Shown here: one piece after another, positions 63,722 to 64,000 of the stretch | Layout: every line of letters starts with the position of its first letter | How positions within the stretch are numbered: position 1 is the first letter of the stretch | Assembly (NCBI RefSeq): GCF_900089075.1 | Contig: NZ_LT593747.1 | Location: forward strand, 509,238 to 573,237 | From: Vaginella massiliensis | Lineage (GTDB): Bacteria > Bacteroidota > Bacteroidia > Flavobacteriales > Weeksellaceae | Direction of reading: 5' to 3' | DNA length: 64,000 nucleotides | Made by a program: the position numbers and the translations under genes | The notes under the pieces: model-generated | The model's input: only the letters and a program-made list of their open reading frames with translations | Told to the model about the DNA's origin: nothing | Databases searched by the model: none

Positions 63722-64000
63722 ATGAACAATAAGAAAAAAGTTGCATTAGGATCATTGCTCTTAGGAGTAATCGGGACGGGAGCTTATCTTATCAACAGTA
63801 GAAAGGAGAAGAAAAAGGTAGAATTCAAGACCGTTCAGGCGTTTGAATTGAAAAAATTTTTGGGGCGTTGGTACGAAATTGCCCGAATTGATTTCAAATA
63901 CGAGAAAAATTTGAGCAATTGTATAGCCAAATATATCATAAACGATGATGGATCTTTTGTTGTCATCAATACAGGTTACGACAAGAAGAAGAAAGTTTGG
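63722..64000 (+). CDS. Lipocalin family protein (3' truncated)
   Basis: The first 93 codons of a gene that runs off the right edge. A membrane anchor or uncleaved signal (VALGSLLLGVIGTGAYLI) precedes a basic spacer and the lipocalin start FLGRWYEIARIDFKYEKNLSNC, where G-x-W-Y-E is the family signature. The NTGYDKKKKVW segment fits the following strands. Bacterial lipocalins (Blc-like) bind lipids in the envelope. The sequence is clearly the protein's beginning; its end lies outside. Confidence 0.85.
   Translation, partial: MNNKKKVALGSLLLGVIGTGAYLINSRKEKKKVEFKTVQAFELKKFLGRWYEIARIDFKYEKNLSNCIAKYIINDDGSFVVINTGYDKKKKVW

Overview
The window is AT-rich chromosomal DNA from a member of the Flavobacteriia (Bacteroidota), most likely near the Weeksellaceae/Chryseobacterium group; the genus cannot be read from the sequence. 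Supporting signs are flavobacterial -7 promoter boxes of the form TAnnTTTG, a GYDIA-type GHMP kinase, a phosphate-selective-type porin, a B12-type methylmalonyl-CoA mutase small subunit, M16 and M13 peptidases with Sec signals, and several small proteins known only from this class. No tRNA, rRNA or CRISPR array was seen.

Layout. 1-256: end of an HsdR-N nuclease-fold protein. 247-2050 (-): Fur-type regulator, methyltransferase and ZIP metal transporter in one overlapping operon. 2138-5982 (-): porin, pRiA4b ORF-3-like protein, CCA-adding enzyme, TsaC/Sua5. 6053-13186: cell-surface glycan block with four GT2 enzymes, one GT9 enzyme and a Kdo-kinase-like protein, interleaved with fabD and a GHMP kinase. 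13275-15206: dnaG, whose zinc-ribbon ligands are replaced. 15209-16954: an IS1182-type transposase gene bracketed by inverted hairpin terminators. 16984-21260 (-): tiny basic lipoprotein, DinB protein and an M16 inactive/active peptidase pair. 21344-24154 (+): sulfur module of TauE/SafE, TPMT-like methyltransferase and MBL-double rhodanese. 24205-30387: acyl-CoA synthetase, small acidic protein, MATE exporter, nitronate monooxygenase-type enzyme, thioesterase TesB and two small membrane proteins.

30632-33152 is the most unusual part. Three tandem paralogous secreted proteins share a signal peptide, a GLLLP-type motif, a GEKW motif and a beta-rich C-terminus. The second and third are each broken by a single-base frameshift in a homopolymer (T8 and A6). 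33433-37608 holds a DUF4126 protein, udk, an FtsB/DivIC protein, the mutase small subunit and a THUMP-like methyltransferase. 37673-47937 holds a FUSC-type protein, a strongly decayed ABC exporter, a lipoprotein, a TolC/HlyD/ABC-2 permease efflux operon without its own ATPase, and an ABC-F ATPase. 48048-49637 is an ECF sigma factor, a 65-residue protein and a mechanosensitive-channel-like protein. 49892-52486 is rpsO-pnp. 52622-61729 is mostly metabolic: GNAT, 2OG-Fe(II)-type oxygenase, rhodanese, M13 peptidase, SDR threonine dehydrogenase-like, acyl-CoA dehydrogenase, lpd and fabH. 62108-63482 is a decayed serine hydrolase, and a lipocalin gene runs off the right edge.

Functional themes are envelope building (glycosyltransferases, fabD, fabH, porin, efflux), fatty-acid and acyl-CoA turnover (FadD, TesB, acyl-CoA dehydrogenase), sulfur handling and metal homeostasis. 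Most units are short operons separated by clear intrinsic terminators. Several upstream TTG starts fall inside TAnnTTTG promoter boxes, so starts were moved downstream there.
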